From Rhizobium sp. 16-449-1b (lineage in GTDB: Bacteria; Pseudomonadota; Alphaproteobacteria; Rhizobiales; Rhizobiaceae): a stretch of 64,000 nt of DNA. Both the position numbers and the translations under genes were made by a program. The notes beneath the pieces are model-generated. The model worked only from the letters and a program-made list of their open reading frames with translations, did not search any database and was not told the DNA's origin. The first letter of the stretch is position 1, and every line of letters starts with the position of its first letter. The DNA lies in the NCBI RefSeq assembly GCF_017741935.1, contig NZ_JAGHMH010000009.1:62001-126000 (forward strand), given 5' to 3'. This document shows positions 1-9,811 of this stretch, in pieces.

Positions 1-589
1 GATAACCGGCGAAATTGGCATGCGAGCCGCCGGTGAAGGCAAAGACGGTCATGCCGGCCGCCTTGGCAGCCTCGATGCCGGCGGGGCTGTCCTCGATCAC
101 CACGCAGTTGACGGGATCGACCTGCATCTGGCTTGCCGCATGCAGAAAGAGATCCGGCGCTGGTTTGCCGTTCTTGACCATCGAGGCGCTGAAGATATTG
201 GGCAACCGGTCGATCAGCCCGGTAACGGTGAGCGACAGACGGATGCGTTCCACCTGGCTCGACGAGGCGACGCAGCAGGGAATATCGAGCGCATCGATCG
301 TATCCGCGATGCCTGCGATCGGCTTCAGCTCGGTGCGGAAGCGCGCGTAGAGATCGGTGCGGATCTGCTCGAGGAAGGCTTCGCCGGGATGGACATTATA
401 TTCCGTCTTCATCGTCTCGATCACGGTCGCGAGGCTGCGTCCGAGAAAGCGGCCATACACCTCGTCCTCGGTGATCGGCACGTTGAGATCGTTCATGGCC
501 TTGACGAGAACGGTGACGGAGATCGGCTCGCTGTCGACGAGAACGCCGTCGCAGTCGAAGATCACAAGCCGTGTTTCAGCATCAGCCAT
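1..589 (-). CDS. HAD-superfamily sugar-phosphate phosphatase, 3' end cut by window
   Basis: The gene runs off the left edge, so only the first ~196 residues are visible, starting at an ATG read leftwards from 589. The N-terminus VIFDCDGVLVDSEP is the HAD nucleophile motif DxDGxxxD. Further on come ASSSQVER (motif II Ser), the motif III Lys in MVKNGKPAPDLF, and the acidic motif IV VIEDSPAGIEAA, the pattern of the beta-phosphoglucomutase-like subfamily. It follows mtlK on the same strand after a ~77-base gap and is probably the last gene of the polyol operon, where rhizobia often carry a HAD phosphatase. A role in dephosphorylating a sugar phosphate is inferred; the substrate is unknown. Confidence 0.88.
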   Translation of the reverse strand, partial: MADAETRLVIFDCDGVLVDSEPISVTVLVKAMNDLNVPITEDEVYGRFLGRSLATVIETMKTEYNVHPGEAFLEQIRTDLYARFRTELKPIAGIADTIDALDIPCCVASSSQVERIRLSLTVTGLIDRLPNIFSASMVKNGKPAPDLFLHAASQMQVDPVNCVVIEDSPAGIEAAKAAGMTVFAFTGGSHANFAGY

Positions 590-666
590 GACACATCCAA
601 TCAGGGTTCAAGACATTATAGGCAGAGTTGGGTGGATAGCGGCGGGGAGCGCCCGCCGCCTGATGC

Positions 667-2148
667 TTATGCCGCGAGCTTGTTGTCGAGGTAAAGCTGC
701 AGCGTCTCGCGCGTGCCCTTTTCCCACAGCGTCTTCAGCGCATGCGCGAAGCGCTTGCGGAAGAGCTCGGACTTGGCGACTTCGCCGAAGATGTCGTCAA
801 AGGCGAGAAACGCCATCGGGTCGTCCTTGGCCTTGATCGCGGCGGCATGCAGCCGGTCGGCGCTGGCATCGTTGAAGACGATATCCTGGCCGGTGTCGGT
901 CTTGCCGGCGAAGTAGCGGCACCAGAGTGCCGAAACCAGCGACAGGCCGATCACGTCGCGACCTTGGTTCAGGTTGTCGAGCGTCGAGGGCAGGATGAAT
1001 TTCGGCTGGCGGTTGGAGCCGTCCTGCGCCAGGCGCGGGATGGTGTCGGCGATCTTCGGGTTGAGCAGGCGGTGCTCGATCAGCGCGAAATAGTCCGTCA
1101 GCGAGGTGTTCGGAACCGGCGGCACGATCGGAATGATCTCGTCCTTCTCGAGCTTGGCGAGGAAGGCGCGGATCAGCGGGTCTTCCATCGAGTCGTGCAC
1201 GAAATGGATGTCCATCAGCGCCGCCGGATAGGCGATCGCCGCATGGCCGCCGTTGAGGATGCGGATCTTCATATGCTCGTAGGGCGTGACATCGGGCACG
1301 AAGGTGACACCGACATTCTCCAGCGCCGGGCGGCCGGCGGTGAACTTGTCTTCCAGCACCCACTGCTTGAACTCTTCGCAATAGACCGGCCAGTTGTCCT
1401 CGATATCGAAGACGTCCTTCAGCAGGTCGATCTCGCGCTGGCCGGTGGCCGGCGTGATGCGGTCGACCATGGCGTTCGGGAAGGCGACATTGGCCTTGAT
1501 CCACTCCGCGAAGGCGGGATCCGACAACGCCGCGGTGCCGACAACCGCATTGCGAGTGACGACGCCATTGTGCGGAATGTTGTCGCAGGACATGACGGTG
1601 AACGGCACGAGGCCGCTGTCCTTGCGCGCCTTGAGACCGGCGACGATCAGGCCGAAGACGGTCTTCGGATCGGCGGGGTTCTTGCCGTCGGCTGATATTG
1701 CCGGATGATCAGGATTGAACTTGCCCGAGGCGTCGATGAAGTAGCCACCCTCGGTGATCGTCATCGAGACGATGCGGATCTCGGGGTCGGCGAGCTTGGC
1801 GATGATGGTCTTGGCGTCGCCGACCGGCAGGATGTCGATCATCGGCGCGGTGACACGCGCCGAGGTCTTGTTGTTGTCCTGCTCGACCACTGTCGTCAGG
1901 AAATCCTGGGCGGCGAGCTTGTCGCGCATGGCGGCATCGGACGGCAGGATGCCGGCGCCGATGATCGCCCAGTCGTGCGCCTCGCCCTTGTTGAACAGAT
2001 CGTCGAGATAGATTGCCTGGTGGGCGCGGTGGAAGTTGCCGACGCCGAAGTGCACGATGCCCGCCTTCAGCGACGCCCGCTCATAGGCCGGTACGGCGGC
2101 TGTCTTTGCCGCGTCGGAAAGCGTTGCCAGCGATAGTTTGCACGTCAT
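667..2148 (-). CDS. mtlK: Mannitol 2-dehydrogenase (polyol long-chain dehydrogenase)
   Basis: A 493-residue protein of the usual length for the long-chain mannitol/fructuronate dehydrogenase family, which oxidises D-mannitol to D-fructose with NAD in the cytoplasm. The Rossmann start IVHFGVGNFHRAHQAIYLDD, the central SCDNIPHNG and the catalytic-region signature KIRILNGGHAAIAYPA (the Lys of this region followed by N-x-x-H) are all present. It lies downstream of the smoKGFE transporter and upstream of the HAD phosphatase, all on the minus strand, so imported polyols would be oxidised directly. In related operons a short-chain sorbitol dehydrogenase (smoS) usually precedes mtlK; here only ~100 noncoding bases separate it from the ATPase gene. 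Confidence 0.93.
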   Translation of the reverse strand: MTCKLSLATLSDAAKTAAVPAYERASLKAGIVHFGVGNFHRAHQAIYLDDLFNKGEAHDWAIIGAGILPSDAAMRDKLAAQDFLTTVVEQDNNKTSARVTAPMIDILPVGDAKTIIAKLADPEIRIVSMTITEGGYFIDASGKFNPDHPAISADGKNPADPKTVFGLIVAGLKARKDSGLVPFTVMSCDNIPHNGVVTRNAVVGTAALSDPAFAEWIKANVAFPNAMVDRITPATGQREIDLLKDVFDIEDNWPVYCEEFKQWVLEDKFTAGRPALENVGVTFVPDVTPYEHMKIRILNGGHAAIAYPAALMDIHFVHDSMEDPLIRAFLAKLEKDEIIPIVPPVPNTSLTDYFALIEHRLLNPKIADTIPRLAQDGSNRQPKFILPSTLDNLNQGRDVIGLSLVSALWCRYFAGKTDTGQDIVFNDASADRLHAAAIKAKDDPMAFLAFDDIFGEVAKSELFRKRFAHALKTLWEKGTRETLQLYLDNKLAA

Positions 2149-2250
2149 GTCTCAGTCCTCTTGAAGGTCTTCAGAGTCTAACGACCCCGGTACTGGCGCG
2201 CCGGGCACCTCGTCCGGCACGCGCGCTCTTCCCCACCCCGGATGCCTCGC

Positions 2251-3231
<981 letters not shown>

Positions 3232-3249
3232 GTTTCTCTCCCTTGTTTC

Positions 3250-4080
3250 TTATTTCACCGCGCCGAACGTCAGGCCGCGGACGAGTTGTTTCTGGCTGAA
3301 CCAGCCGAGGATCAGGATCGGGGCGATTGCCATGGTCGATGCTGCCGAAAGCTTGGCGTAGAAAAGTCCTTCCGGGCTGGAATAGGAAGCGATGAACGTC
3401 GTCAGCGGCGCAGCCTTGGAGGCCGTGAGGTTGAGCGTCCAGAAGGCTTCGTTCCAGGACAGGATGATGTTGAGAAGAAGCGTCGAGGCGATACCCGGCA
3501 CCGCCATCGGCGTGAGCACGTAGATGATTTCCTTGCTGAGCGAGGCGCCATCCATGCGCGCCGCCTCAAGGATCTCGCCGGGGATTTCCTTGAAGTAGGT
3601 GTAGAGCATCCAGATGATGATCGGCAGGTTGATCAGCATCAGCACCACGACGAGGCCGATGCGGCTGTCGAGCAGGCCCGTGTTGCGGAACAGCAGATAG
3701 ATCGGGATCAACGCGCCGACCGCCGGCATCATCTTGGTCGACAACATCCACATCAAGACGTCCTTGGTCCGCTTGGTCGGCGAGAACGCCATCGCCCAGG
3801 CGGACGGGACCGCGATGATCAGGCCGAGCAGCGTCGAGCCGAAGGAGATGATCACCGAGTTCAGGAAGTGGCTGAAGTAGTTCGATCGGCTCTGCACCTC
3901 CAGATAGTTCTCCGTCGTCCAGTGGAAGAACAGGAACTGCGGTGGCGATGCGATGGCGTCGGCTTCCGACTTGAAGCTTGTCAGAAAGGTCCAAAGGATC
4001 GGGAAGAAGAGCACGATGCCGATGGTCCAGGCGACCGCCGTGACGATCACCTTGCGCTGGGTTGTGATGCGTCTGGCCAT
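3250..4080 (-). CDS. smoG: Polyol ABC transporter inner-membrane permease (MalG type)
   Basis: Binding-protein-dependent permease with about six membrane segments, MalG-like. The EAA-loop region reads EILEAARMDGAS followed by the conserved G after ten residues. I chose the ATG at 4080 (MARRITTQRK, 276 residues) rather than an upstream in-frame start: it begins one base after the smoF stop and has a GGAG site 7-8 bases upstream. It should pair with SmoF to form the membrane channel for sorbitol and mannitol, energised by SmoK. Confidence 0.91.
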   Translation of the reverse strand: MARRITTQRKVIVTAVAWTIGIVLFFPILWTFLTSFKSEADAIASPPQFLFFHWTTENYLEVQSRSNYFSHFLNSVIISFGSTLLGLIIAVPSAWAMAFSPTKRTKDVLMWMLSTKMMPAVGALIPIYLLFRNTGLLDSRIGLVVVLMLINLPIIIWMLYTYFKEIPGEILEAARMDGASLSKEIIYVLTPMAVPGIASTLLLNIILSWNEAFWTLNLTASKAAPLTTFIASYSSPEGLFYAKLSAASTMAIAPILILGWFSQKQLVRGLTFGAVK

Positions 4081-4081
4081 C

Positions 4082-4954
4082 TCAAGTCTCCAGGTTCTTG
4101 CCGACGATGCGGACGAGGAAGATAGCAACGATATTGGCGAGGATGACCGCGATGATACCGCCCGCCGAAGCGCCGCCGATGTCGAACTGCAGGAGTGCCC
4201 TGTTATAGACGAGGTAGGTCAGGTTCGTGCTGCTCGTGCCGGGACCGCCATTGGTGGTGACGAGGATTTCGGCGAAGACCGACAGAAGGAAGATCGTCTC
4301 GATCAGGATGACGACGGTGATCGCGCGTGCCATGTGCGGCAGGATGATGTAGACGAACTGCGAGAAGAAGCCCGCGCCATCCATCTCGGCCGCTTCCTTC
4401 TGCTCTTCCGACAGCGACTGCAGCGCGGTCAAGAGGATCAGCGTGGCGAAGGGGAGCCACTGCCAGGCGACGATCAGGATGATCGAAAACAGCGGCATGT
4501 TGGCGAGCCAATCGACCGGCTGCGCGCCGAACAGGCGCCAGATATAGGCGAACAACCCGTTGACCGGGTTCATGAACATGTTCTTCCACACCAGCGCTGC
4601 AACGGTCGGCATGATGAAGAACGGCGCGATAACGAGAATGCGCACGATCCCCTGACCGAACATCGGCTGGTCGAGCAGAAGCGCCAGCGCGATACCGCCG
4701 ACGATGGTGATGACGAGGACGCTCAAGACCAGCACGAGCGTATTGATCAACGCGTCGAAGAAGGCCGGGTCCGTCAGGAAGAATTCGTAATTGAGGAAGC
4801 CGAGGAAGCGATTGTCGCTCGGCATCAAGAGATTGTAGTCGATGAACGAGAAGTAGATCGTCATCACGAGCGGGACGATCATCCACGCGAAGAGCAGGAG
4901 CACCGAAGGTGCCATCATCATGCGCGCCGCGGAGCGGGTGTGTAACGTTGCCAT
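4082..4954 (-). CDS. smoF: Polyol ABC transporter inner-membrane permease (MalF type)
   Basis: 290-residue permease with about six hydrophobic segments and an EAA motif EQKEAAEMDGAG near residue 190. N-terminal MMMAPSVLLLFAWMIVP is the first membrane helix. It is the upstream partner of SmoG: the stop at 4082-4084 is followed by the smoG ATG after one base, which indicates translational coupling. A 129-base leader containing two strong hairpins separates it from smoE, fitting the usual higher expression of the binding protein over the membrane subunits. Confidence 0.91.
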   Translation of the reverse strand: MATLHTRSAARMMMAPSVLLLFAWMIVPLVMTIYFSFIDYNLLMPSDNRFLGFLNYEFFLTDPAFFDALINTLVLVLSVLVITIVGGIALALLLDQPMFGQGIVRILVIAPFFIMPTVAALVWKNMFMNPVNGLFAYIWRLFGAQPVDWLANMPLFSIILIVAWQWLPFATLILLTALQSLSEEQKEAAEMDGAGFFSQFVYIILPHMARAITVVILIETIFLLSVFAEILVTTNGGPGTSSTNLTYLVYNRALLQFDIGGASAGGIIAVILANIVAIFLVRIVGKNLET

Positions 4955-5007
4955 GGTTCACCGTCTTTTCTGAAAGCGGATGGCTGCAAGGCCTTAGGGA
5001 CAAAAAG

Positions 5008-5070
5008 GGCCGCCGATGCAGTTCGGGCAATTCGGCGGCCTAGGGGTGCGGCGTGCAGGCGCACGCCGCA
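5008..5070 (-). terminator. Two hairpins between smoE and smoF (attenuator/processing site)
   Basis: Reading the minus strand after the smoE stop, a hairpin with perfect 10-base arms (5061-5070 with 5047-5056, loop of four) is followed by a second with 9-base arms (5032-5040 with 5008-5016). The second runs straight into CTTTTTG, the form of an intrinsic terminator. Inside an operon after a binding-protein gene, this would let most transcripts stop after smoE or protect the smoE mRNA 3' end. Confidence 0.7.
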
Positions 5071-5083
5071 TGTCTCGGGAGGC

Positions 5084-6397
5084 TTACTTAGGGTAACCCG
5101 CCTTCGTCATTTCGCGGGTCGTCAGCTGCTGAGCGCTCTGCAGGGCTTGATCGACGGAGATCTGGCCGGCGACAGCTGCCGAGAACTGCTGGCCGACGGC
5201 CGTACCGATGCCCTGGAATTCAGGGATCGCGACAAACTGGCCACCGGTGTAAGGCACCGGCTTGACGGTCGGCTTCTGCGTGTCGGCTGCCTTCATCGCA
5301 TCAAGCGTCTTGGCGGCGAACGGAGCGGCCTTCTGGTAGTCGGCGTTTTCGTAGAGCGAGGTGCGCGTGCCCGGAGGAACGTTTGCCCAGCCTTCCTTGC
5401 TTGCAACCAGATCGCCGTAAGCCTTGTCGGTCGCCCATGCGACGAACTTCTGCGCGGCTTCAGCCTTGGTTGATGTCGCGGGGATTGCGAGGTTCCACGA
5501 CCACAGCCAGTTGCCGTGGTTCTTCATCTCGCCCTTGGTCGGGAACAGAGCGTAACCGACCTTGTCGGCAACCTTCGATTCCTTCGGGTTGGAGACGAAC
5601 GAAGCGGCGACAGTCGCGTCGATCCACATGCCGCACTTGCCGGTCTGGAAGAGCGCCAGGTTTTCGTTGAAGCCGTTCGAGGATGCACCGGGAGGGCCGG
5701 CTTCCTTCATCAGGTTGACGTAGAAGCCAAGCGCTTCCTTCCACTCGGGGCTATCGAACTGGGGCTTCCAGTTTTCGTCGAACCAGCGACCGCCGAAGGA
5801 GTTGTCGAGCGCGGTGATGAACGCCATGTTCTCACCCCAGCCGGCCTTGCCGCGAAGGCACATGCCGTAGACTTCGCCGCTCTTGTCGGTGATCTTCTTC
5901 GCCGCATCGGCGATGAAGTCCCAGGTCGGCGCGTCGGGCATCTTCAGACCGGCCTTTTCGAAGAGGTCGGTGCGGTACATGATCATCGCGCTTTCGCCGT
6001 AGAACGGCACGGCGTAGAGCTTGTTGTCGACGGTCAGCGCGGCGCTGATCGCGGGCAGCAGGTCCTTGGCGTCATACTTTTCGCCGAGGTTGTCGAGCGG
6101 CAGAAGCCAGCCCTGCTTGGCCCAGATCGGCACTTCGTAGTTGCCGATCGTCAGAACGTCGTACTGGCCGCCCTTGGTCGCGATATCGGTCGTGACCTTC
6201 TGGCGCAGCACGTTTTCTTCGAGCGTTACCCACTCGAGATCAATGCCGGGGTTCTTTGCCTTGAAGTCATCCGTGAGCTTCTGCATGCGGACCATGTCGC
6301 CGTTGTTGACGGTCGCGATCGTCAGCGTTTCAGCCGAAGCCATGCCCGCGAACGCCAGGACGGAGCAGGCGCCGAGCAGAAAAGTTTTAAATGTCAT
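5084..6397 (-). CDS. smoE: Polyol ABC transporter periplasmic binding protein
   Basis: 437-residue extracellular solute-binding protein of family 1. The N-terminus MTFKTFLLGACSVLAFAGMASA is a standard Sec signal peptide with cleavage after ASA. The mature part starts ETLTIATVNNGDMVRM and carries the usual two-lobe layout (YDVLTIGNYEVPIWAKQGW; KLYAVPFYGES; WGENMAFITALDN). It is the first gene of the operon, with a GGGAGGAAG ribosome site before the ATG, and would capture sorbitol/mannitol in the periplasm and deliver it to SmoFGK. Confidence 0.93.
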   Translation of the reverse strand: MTFKTFLLGACSVLAFAGMASAETLTIATVNNGDMVRMQKLTDDFKAKNPGIDLEWVTLEENVLRQKVTTDIATKGGQYDVLTIGNYEVPIWAKQGWLLPLDNLGEKYDAKDLLPAISAALTVDNKLYAVPFYGESAMIMYRTDLFEKAGLKMPDAPTWDFIADAAKKITDKSGEVYGMCLRGKAGWGENMAFITALDNSFGGRWFDENWKPQFDSPEWKEALGFYVNLMKEAGPPGASSNGFNENLALFQTGKCGMWIDATVAASFVSNPKESKVADKVGYALFPTKGEMKNHGNWLWSWNLAIPATSTKAEAAQKFVAWATDKAYGDLVASKEGWANVPPGTRTSLYENADYQKAAPFAAKTLDAMKAADTQKPTVKPVPYTGGQFVAIPEFQGIGTAVGQQFSAAVAGQISVDQALQSAQQLTTREMTKAGYPK

Positions 6398-6433
6398 GAT
6401 CTTCCTCCCAGAAGATGTTAGCGAGCATTCGCT

Positions 6434-6475
6434 TTGCTCATGGGCAATTACTCAATGACAGACGACAAATGTCAA
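6434..6475 (-). promoter_or_regulatory. Likely smoE promoter with overlapping operator
   Basis: On the minus strand TTGACA (6470-6475) is followed after 17 bases by AGTAAT (6447-6452), a plausible sigma-70 promoter. Immediately downstream lies TTGCCCATGAGCAA (6434-6447), an imperfect palindrome whose halves resemble the longer palindrome at 6541-6559. A regulator bound there would cover the transcription start. Assignment to the adjacent SorC-type protein is inference. Confidence 0.55.
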
Positions 6476-6540
6476 GCTCCAATCGTTGCTGCAGCCGCGA
6501 AACGATGAGTTAAATTGCTGATTTAAAAGAAAATAAATTT

Positions 6541-6559
6541 TTGCTCACTAAGTGAGCAA
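6541..6559. promoter_or_regulatory. 19-bp perfect palindrome, candidate SorC-type operator
   Basis: TTGCTCACTAAGTGAGCAA has perfect 9-base arms around a single base. It overlaps the last codons and stop of the regulator gene and lies ~85 bases upstream of the smoE -35 element. Its half-site TTGCTCA recurs at the smoE promoter. Confidence 0.55.
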
Positions 6560-7498
6560 ATACTCGGCGACCTCTTCATCGGTGATCAAACCGTTGATCT
6601 GATGACCGGTAACCGCCGCCTTGATCGCCTTCATCTTGCGCTTGCCCTTGCCTATCCCAATGACCACGGAGGTCTCGCGCGAGGGGATCGGAGCAGACGC
6701 GACGCGCTCATTGATCGGGTTGTCGAGCAGCTTGCCTTCGCTGTCGAAAATCCAACCGCAGATCTCGCCGACGGCGCCATTGTCCATCAACTCCATCATC
6801 TCGCCCTTCTCGAGGAAGCCGTCGACGCAAAGCGGCCCGTCGATGCCGAGCTCGCCGATACCGACGAAGGTCACGTCGGCCTGCGCGCTCATGTCGAGCG
6901 TCGAGCGCACCAGTTGCTGGGCATGCAATGTCTCGCGCTCCTCAGCTGATGTCACCAGAACCGGCAGCGGCATCGGAAAATGCCGCGCCTTGACGGCATC
7001 GGCCATGCTGAAGATGACGTTGTAATAGGCCGCCGATCCATCCGGCGCGATATTGCCGGTGAGCGAGACGATGCGATGATTGATGCACTCGATCGCCGGC
7101 AGCTGATCGACCGCGGCCTTCAGCGTTCGCCCGGTTCCGACGGCGAGCACGATCGGGTCGGCCTTCTTCAGCCAGCGCTCGATCTCGGCCGCCGCCGCCT
7201 CGGCGATGCCAACGGTCGCGGCACCCGCACCTGGATCGCTCGGCACGATATCCACCTGCCGCAGCCCGTATTTGTTGCGCACGGCGTTGGCGAGCTCCAG
7301 ACAGGCGGCGATCGGGTGGTCGAGCCGCACCTTGATCAACCGCTCGGCCACGGCAAGCGACACCAGCCGCTGCGCCGATTGTCGCGAAATCCCCATGGAC
7401 GAGGCGATCTCGTCCTGCGTGCGCCCGGCCACATAATAGAGCCAGCCGGCGCGCGCCGCGTCATCGAGACGACCAGAAGTTTCGGACTTTTTCACCAT
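6548..7498 (-). CDS. SorC/DeoR-type transcriptional regulator of the polyol operon
   Basis: 316-residue regulator. The N-terminal ~60 residues hold a helix-turn-helix (TQDEIASSMGISRQSAQRLV), and the remainder is the SorC sugar-binding domain with the typical IVLAVGTGRTLKAAVDQL and FVGIGELG segments. It lies directly upstream of smoE on the same strand and ends inside the palindrome at 6541-6559, so it is well placed to sense a phosphorylated or free polyol and control smoEFGK-mtlK. In related bacteria a regulator at this position is called SmoC; I leave the symbol blank because the match is by position and family only. Confidence 0.88.
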   Translation of the reverse strand: MVKKSETSGRLDDAARAGWLYYVAGRTQDEIASSMGISRQSAQRLVSLAVAERLIKVRLDHPIAACLELANAVRNKYGLRQVDIVPSDPGAGAATVGIAEAAAAEIERWLKKADPIVLAVGTGRTLKAAVDQLPAIECINHRIVSLTGNIAPDGSAAYYNVIFSMADAVKARHFPMPLPVLVTSAEERETLHAQQLVRSTLDMSAQADVTFVGIGELGIDGPLCVDGFLEKGEMMELMDNGAVGEICGWIFDSEGKLLDNPINERVASAPIPSRETSVVIGIGKGKRKMKAIKAAVTGHQINGLITDEEVAEYLLT

Positions 7499-7747
7499 CG
7501 ACTATCCATTGCGCGCGACTGCACCGGCTTTCGCCGGCAAAGCATGTGGTTGAAGCTATGTTCGCGCCAGATCAAAACAAAATTCGGGCAAATGTCGAGT
7601 GCATTGAGAAATTGCACAATCTATTTTAGCCTCAACGCAAGCAGTGGATGGCGCTCAGCCCCGCCATTGCAGCGCCATCTTTGCCCGCGAAGCCATGCTT
7701 GACCTGACATCGAACGGCACGCTAACTAAGCGCCAGAGGGAAAAATC

Positions 7748-8407
7748 GTGCGAATTCTGCTGGTTGAGGACGACAAGATGATTGGCGAGGCGGTGCGCGA
7801 TCACGTCGCCGCGTCCTTTCACGCCGTCGATTGGGTGAAGAACCTCGCCGACGCGGAAGCCGCCACGGGGCCTGTCGAATATGGATTGGTGCTGCTCGAC
7901 CTCAATCTTCCCGATGGCAGCGGCGTCGATTTCCTGCGCAAGCTGCGCAGCCGCGACATCCGCGCGCCCGTGATCATCCTCACCGCACGCGACCAGATCT
8001 CCGACCGCATCGAGGGATTGAACGCCGGCGCCGACGACTATCTCGTCAAGCCCTTCAACCTGGGCGAGCTGGAAGCCCGCATCATGGCGGTCGCCCGCCG
8101 CTACGACGCCAACCCGCATCCGGTGGTGCAGATCGGCGATATCGAAATCAACCGGCCGCAGCACAAGCTCTCCGTCGACGGTGTTTCCGTCATCCTCACA
8201 AGCCGCGAATGGGCGGTGCTCGACCTCCTGACCGCACGCCCCGGCGCGATCGTGTCCAAGGATCGCATCGAGGAGGCGCTGTACGCCTTCGGCTCGGAAA
8301 TCGAGAGCAACACTGTCGAGGTCTATGTCAGCCGGCTGCGCAAGAAGATCGGCAAGGATCGCATCCGCACGGCCCGCGGCATCGGCTACACACTCGGATC
8401 ACAATGA
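7748..8407 (+). CDS. OmpR/PhoB-family response regulator
   Basis: 219 residues starting with GTG at 7748. The receiver domain has the acidic pair LVEDD (residues 5-9), phospho-acceptor Asp in LVLLDLNLPDGS (about residue 51), the conserved Thr in ILTARD and Lys in YLVKPF. The C-terminal winged helix (about residues 125-219) ends with SNTVEVYVSRLRKKIG and RGIGYTLG. Its stop overlaps the kinase start by four bases (ATGA), so the pair is co-translated. The closest-looking family members are TctD/QseB-like; the stimulus is not evident. Confidence 0.93.
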   Translation: MRILLVEDDKMIGEAVRDHVAASFHAVDWVKNLADAEAATGPVEYGLVLLDLNLPDGSGVDFLRKLRSRDIRAPVIILTARDQISDRIEGLNAGADDYLVKPFNLGELEARIMAVARRYDANPHPVVQIGDIEINRPQHKLSVDGVSVILTSREWAVLDLLTARPGAIVSKDRIEEALYAFGSEIESNTVEVYVSRLRKKIGKDRIRTARGIGYTLGSQ

Positions 8408-9738
8408 AGCGCGAACGCAGTATCACCCGCCCGCTCATCACCGCGCTGACGACCGTCATGGTCATCTTCTGGCTTATCGCCATTGGCCTCAGCATCCGCG
8501 TCATGCAGCATGAGTTCGACGAAATCTTCGACAGCGCCCAGCAGGAAACGACGGAGCGGCTGCTGGCGCTGATCCTCGACGACATGGACCAGCGCGGCAT
8601 CGGCGACCCGCATGGCATCGCCATGCTGAACACCGCCGCCAACCGCGAGTATCTGACCTATCAGGTTCGTGATCCATCAGGAAAGGTGGTGTTGCGCTCC
8701 AATGACGCGCTTGCCGAACCCTTCCCCGCCCCGCTCGAAACAGGCTTCTTCGACAGCGCGACCGCGCGTATCTACACGGAAAAGACATCCGACGGCTCGC
8801 TCTTCCTGCAAGTCGCCGACCGCTTCAAGAACCGGCGCGAGGCCGTGCGCGAGAGCGCCGTCACGCTGCTCATTCCGCTGATCGCGCTGATCCCCGCCAG
8901 CATCTTTGCCATCTGGTTCATCGTCGGCCGCGCGCTGAAGCCGCTGGATACGCTGCGCCAGGATATCGGCACCAAGGACGGCGGCAATCTGGCGGAAGTG
9001 GAGAGCGCCGGTCTGCCGAAAGAGCTGAAGCCGATCGCCCGCTCCGTGAACCTGCTGCTCGGACGTCTGCGCTCCGCGCTTGAAGCCGAGCGTGAATTCA
9101 CCGCCAACAGCGCCCACGAACTCAGAACCCCGATCGCCGGCGCGCTGGCGCAGACGCAGCGCCTTGCCGAGGAACTGCCCCCCGGCCCGGCCCGCACCCG
9201 CGCCAACCAGATCGAGAGCTCGCTGGTCAATCTCGGGCGCCTCGCCGAAAAGCTGCTGCAGCTCGCCCGCGCCGAGGCCGGCATCGGCGGCAGCGCCACG
9301 GCAACGGATCTTCGCCCGGTGCTCGACATGATCGTCACCGATTACGAACGCGACAGCCGCTCGCAGGGCCGCCTGCGCTACAGGGCCGCACCTGCGACAA
9401 AACTCGTCCGCAACGCCGACATGGACGCCTTCGGTATCATCCTGCGCAACCTCATCGAGAACGCCCTGGTTCACGGCGACCCGGAGCTATCGGTCGATGT
9501 CAGCCTTGATGAGAATGGCGTCGTCCGCGTCATCAATGGCGGACCGTTGGTAGCGGAAGCCGATATCGCGACGCTGAAGAAGCGTTTTCGTCGCGGCAAT
9601 ACCAGCGCGTCCGGATCCGGCCTTGGCCTGGCGATCGCCGAGCGCATCGTCTCTCAGATGGGCGGAACGCTCGACCTGATGTCCCCCGCCAGCGGTCAAA
9701 ACTCAGGCTTCGAGGCCCGCATCACGCTGCCTGCCTGA
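8404..9738 (+). CDS. Sensor histidine kinase (TctE/QseC-like)
   Basis: 444 residues from the ATG at 8404, inside the response-regulator stop. One membrane helix lies at residues ~12-32 and a second near ~160-180, enclosing a ~130-residue periplasmic sensor. A HAMP segment follows, then the H-box SAHELRTPIAG, N-box NLIENALVHG and a G-box GSGLGLAIAERI. It should phosphorylate the preceding response regulator. The start was chosen because it gives a proper N-terminal anchor (ITALTTVMVIFWLIAIGLSI), while longer readings run back through the regulator in another frame. Confidence 0.92.
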   Translation: MKRERSITRPLITALTTVMVIFWLIAIGLSIRVMQHEFDEIFDSAQQETTERLLALILDDMDQRGIGDPHGIAMLNTAANREYLTYQVRDPSGKVVLRSNDALAEPFPAPLETGFFDSATARIYTEKTSDGSLFLQVADRFKNRREAVRESAVTLLIPLIALIPASIFAIWFIVGRALKPLDTLRQDIGTKDGGNLAEVESAGLPKELKPIARSVNLLLGRLRSALEAEREFTANSAHELRTPIAGALAQTQRLAEELPPGPARTRANQIESSLVNLGRLAEKLLQLARAEAGIGGSATATDLRPVLDMIVTDYERDSRSQGRLRYRAAPATKLVRNADMDAFGIILRNLIENALVHGDPELSVDVSLDENGVVRVINGGPLVAEADIATLKKRFRRGNTSASGSGLGLAIAERIVSQMGGTLDLMSPASGQNSGFEARITLPA

Positions 9739-9811
9739 TCAGCGTTTGGGCTTGCAAATCGCACCGAACGGTGCGAGCAGATTCTAACCGTTTGGAACAA
9801 GCAGAATACGA

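Noticed and set aside
20..694. Long plus-strand frames over the HAD, mtlK and smoK genes
   Set aside because: They are antisense shadows of GC-rich genes; the minus-strand proteins carry full family motifs.
7831..8403. Longer start for the histidine kinase
   Set aside because: The extension runs through the response regulator in another frame and is Arg/Pro-rich; the ATG at 8404 overlaps the regulator stop as expected.
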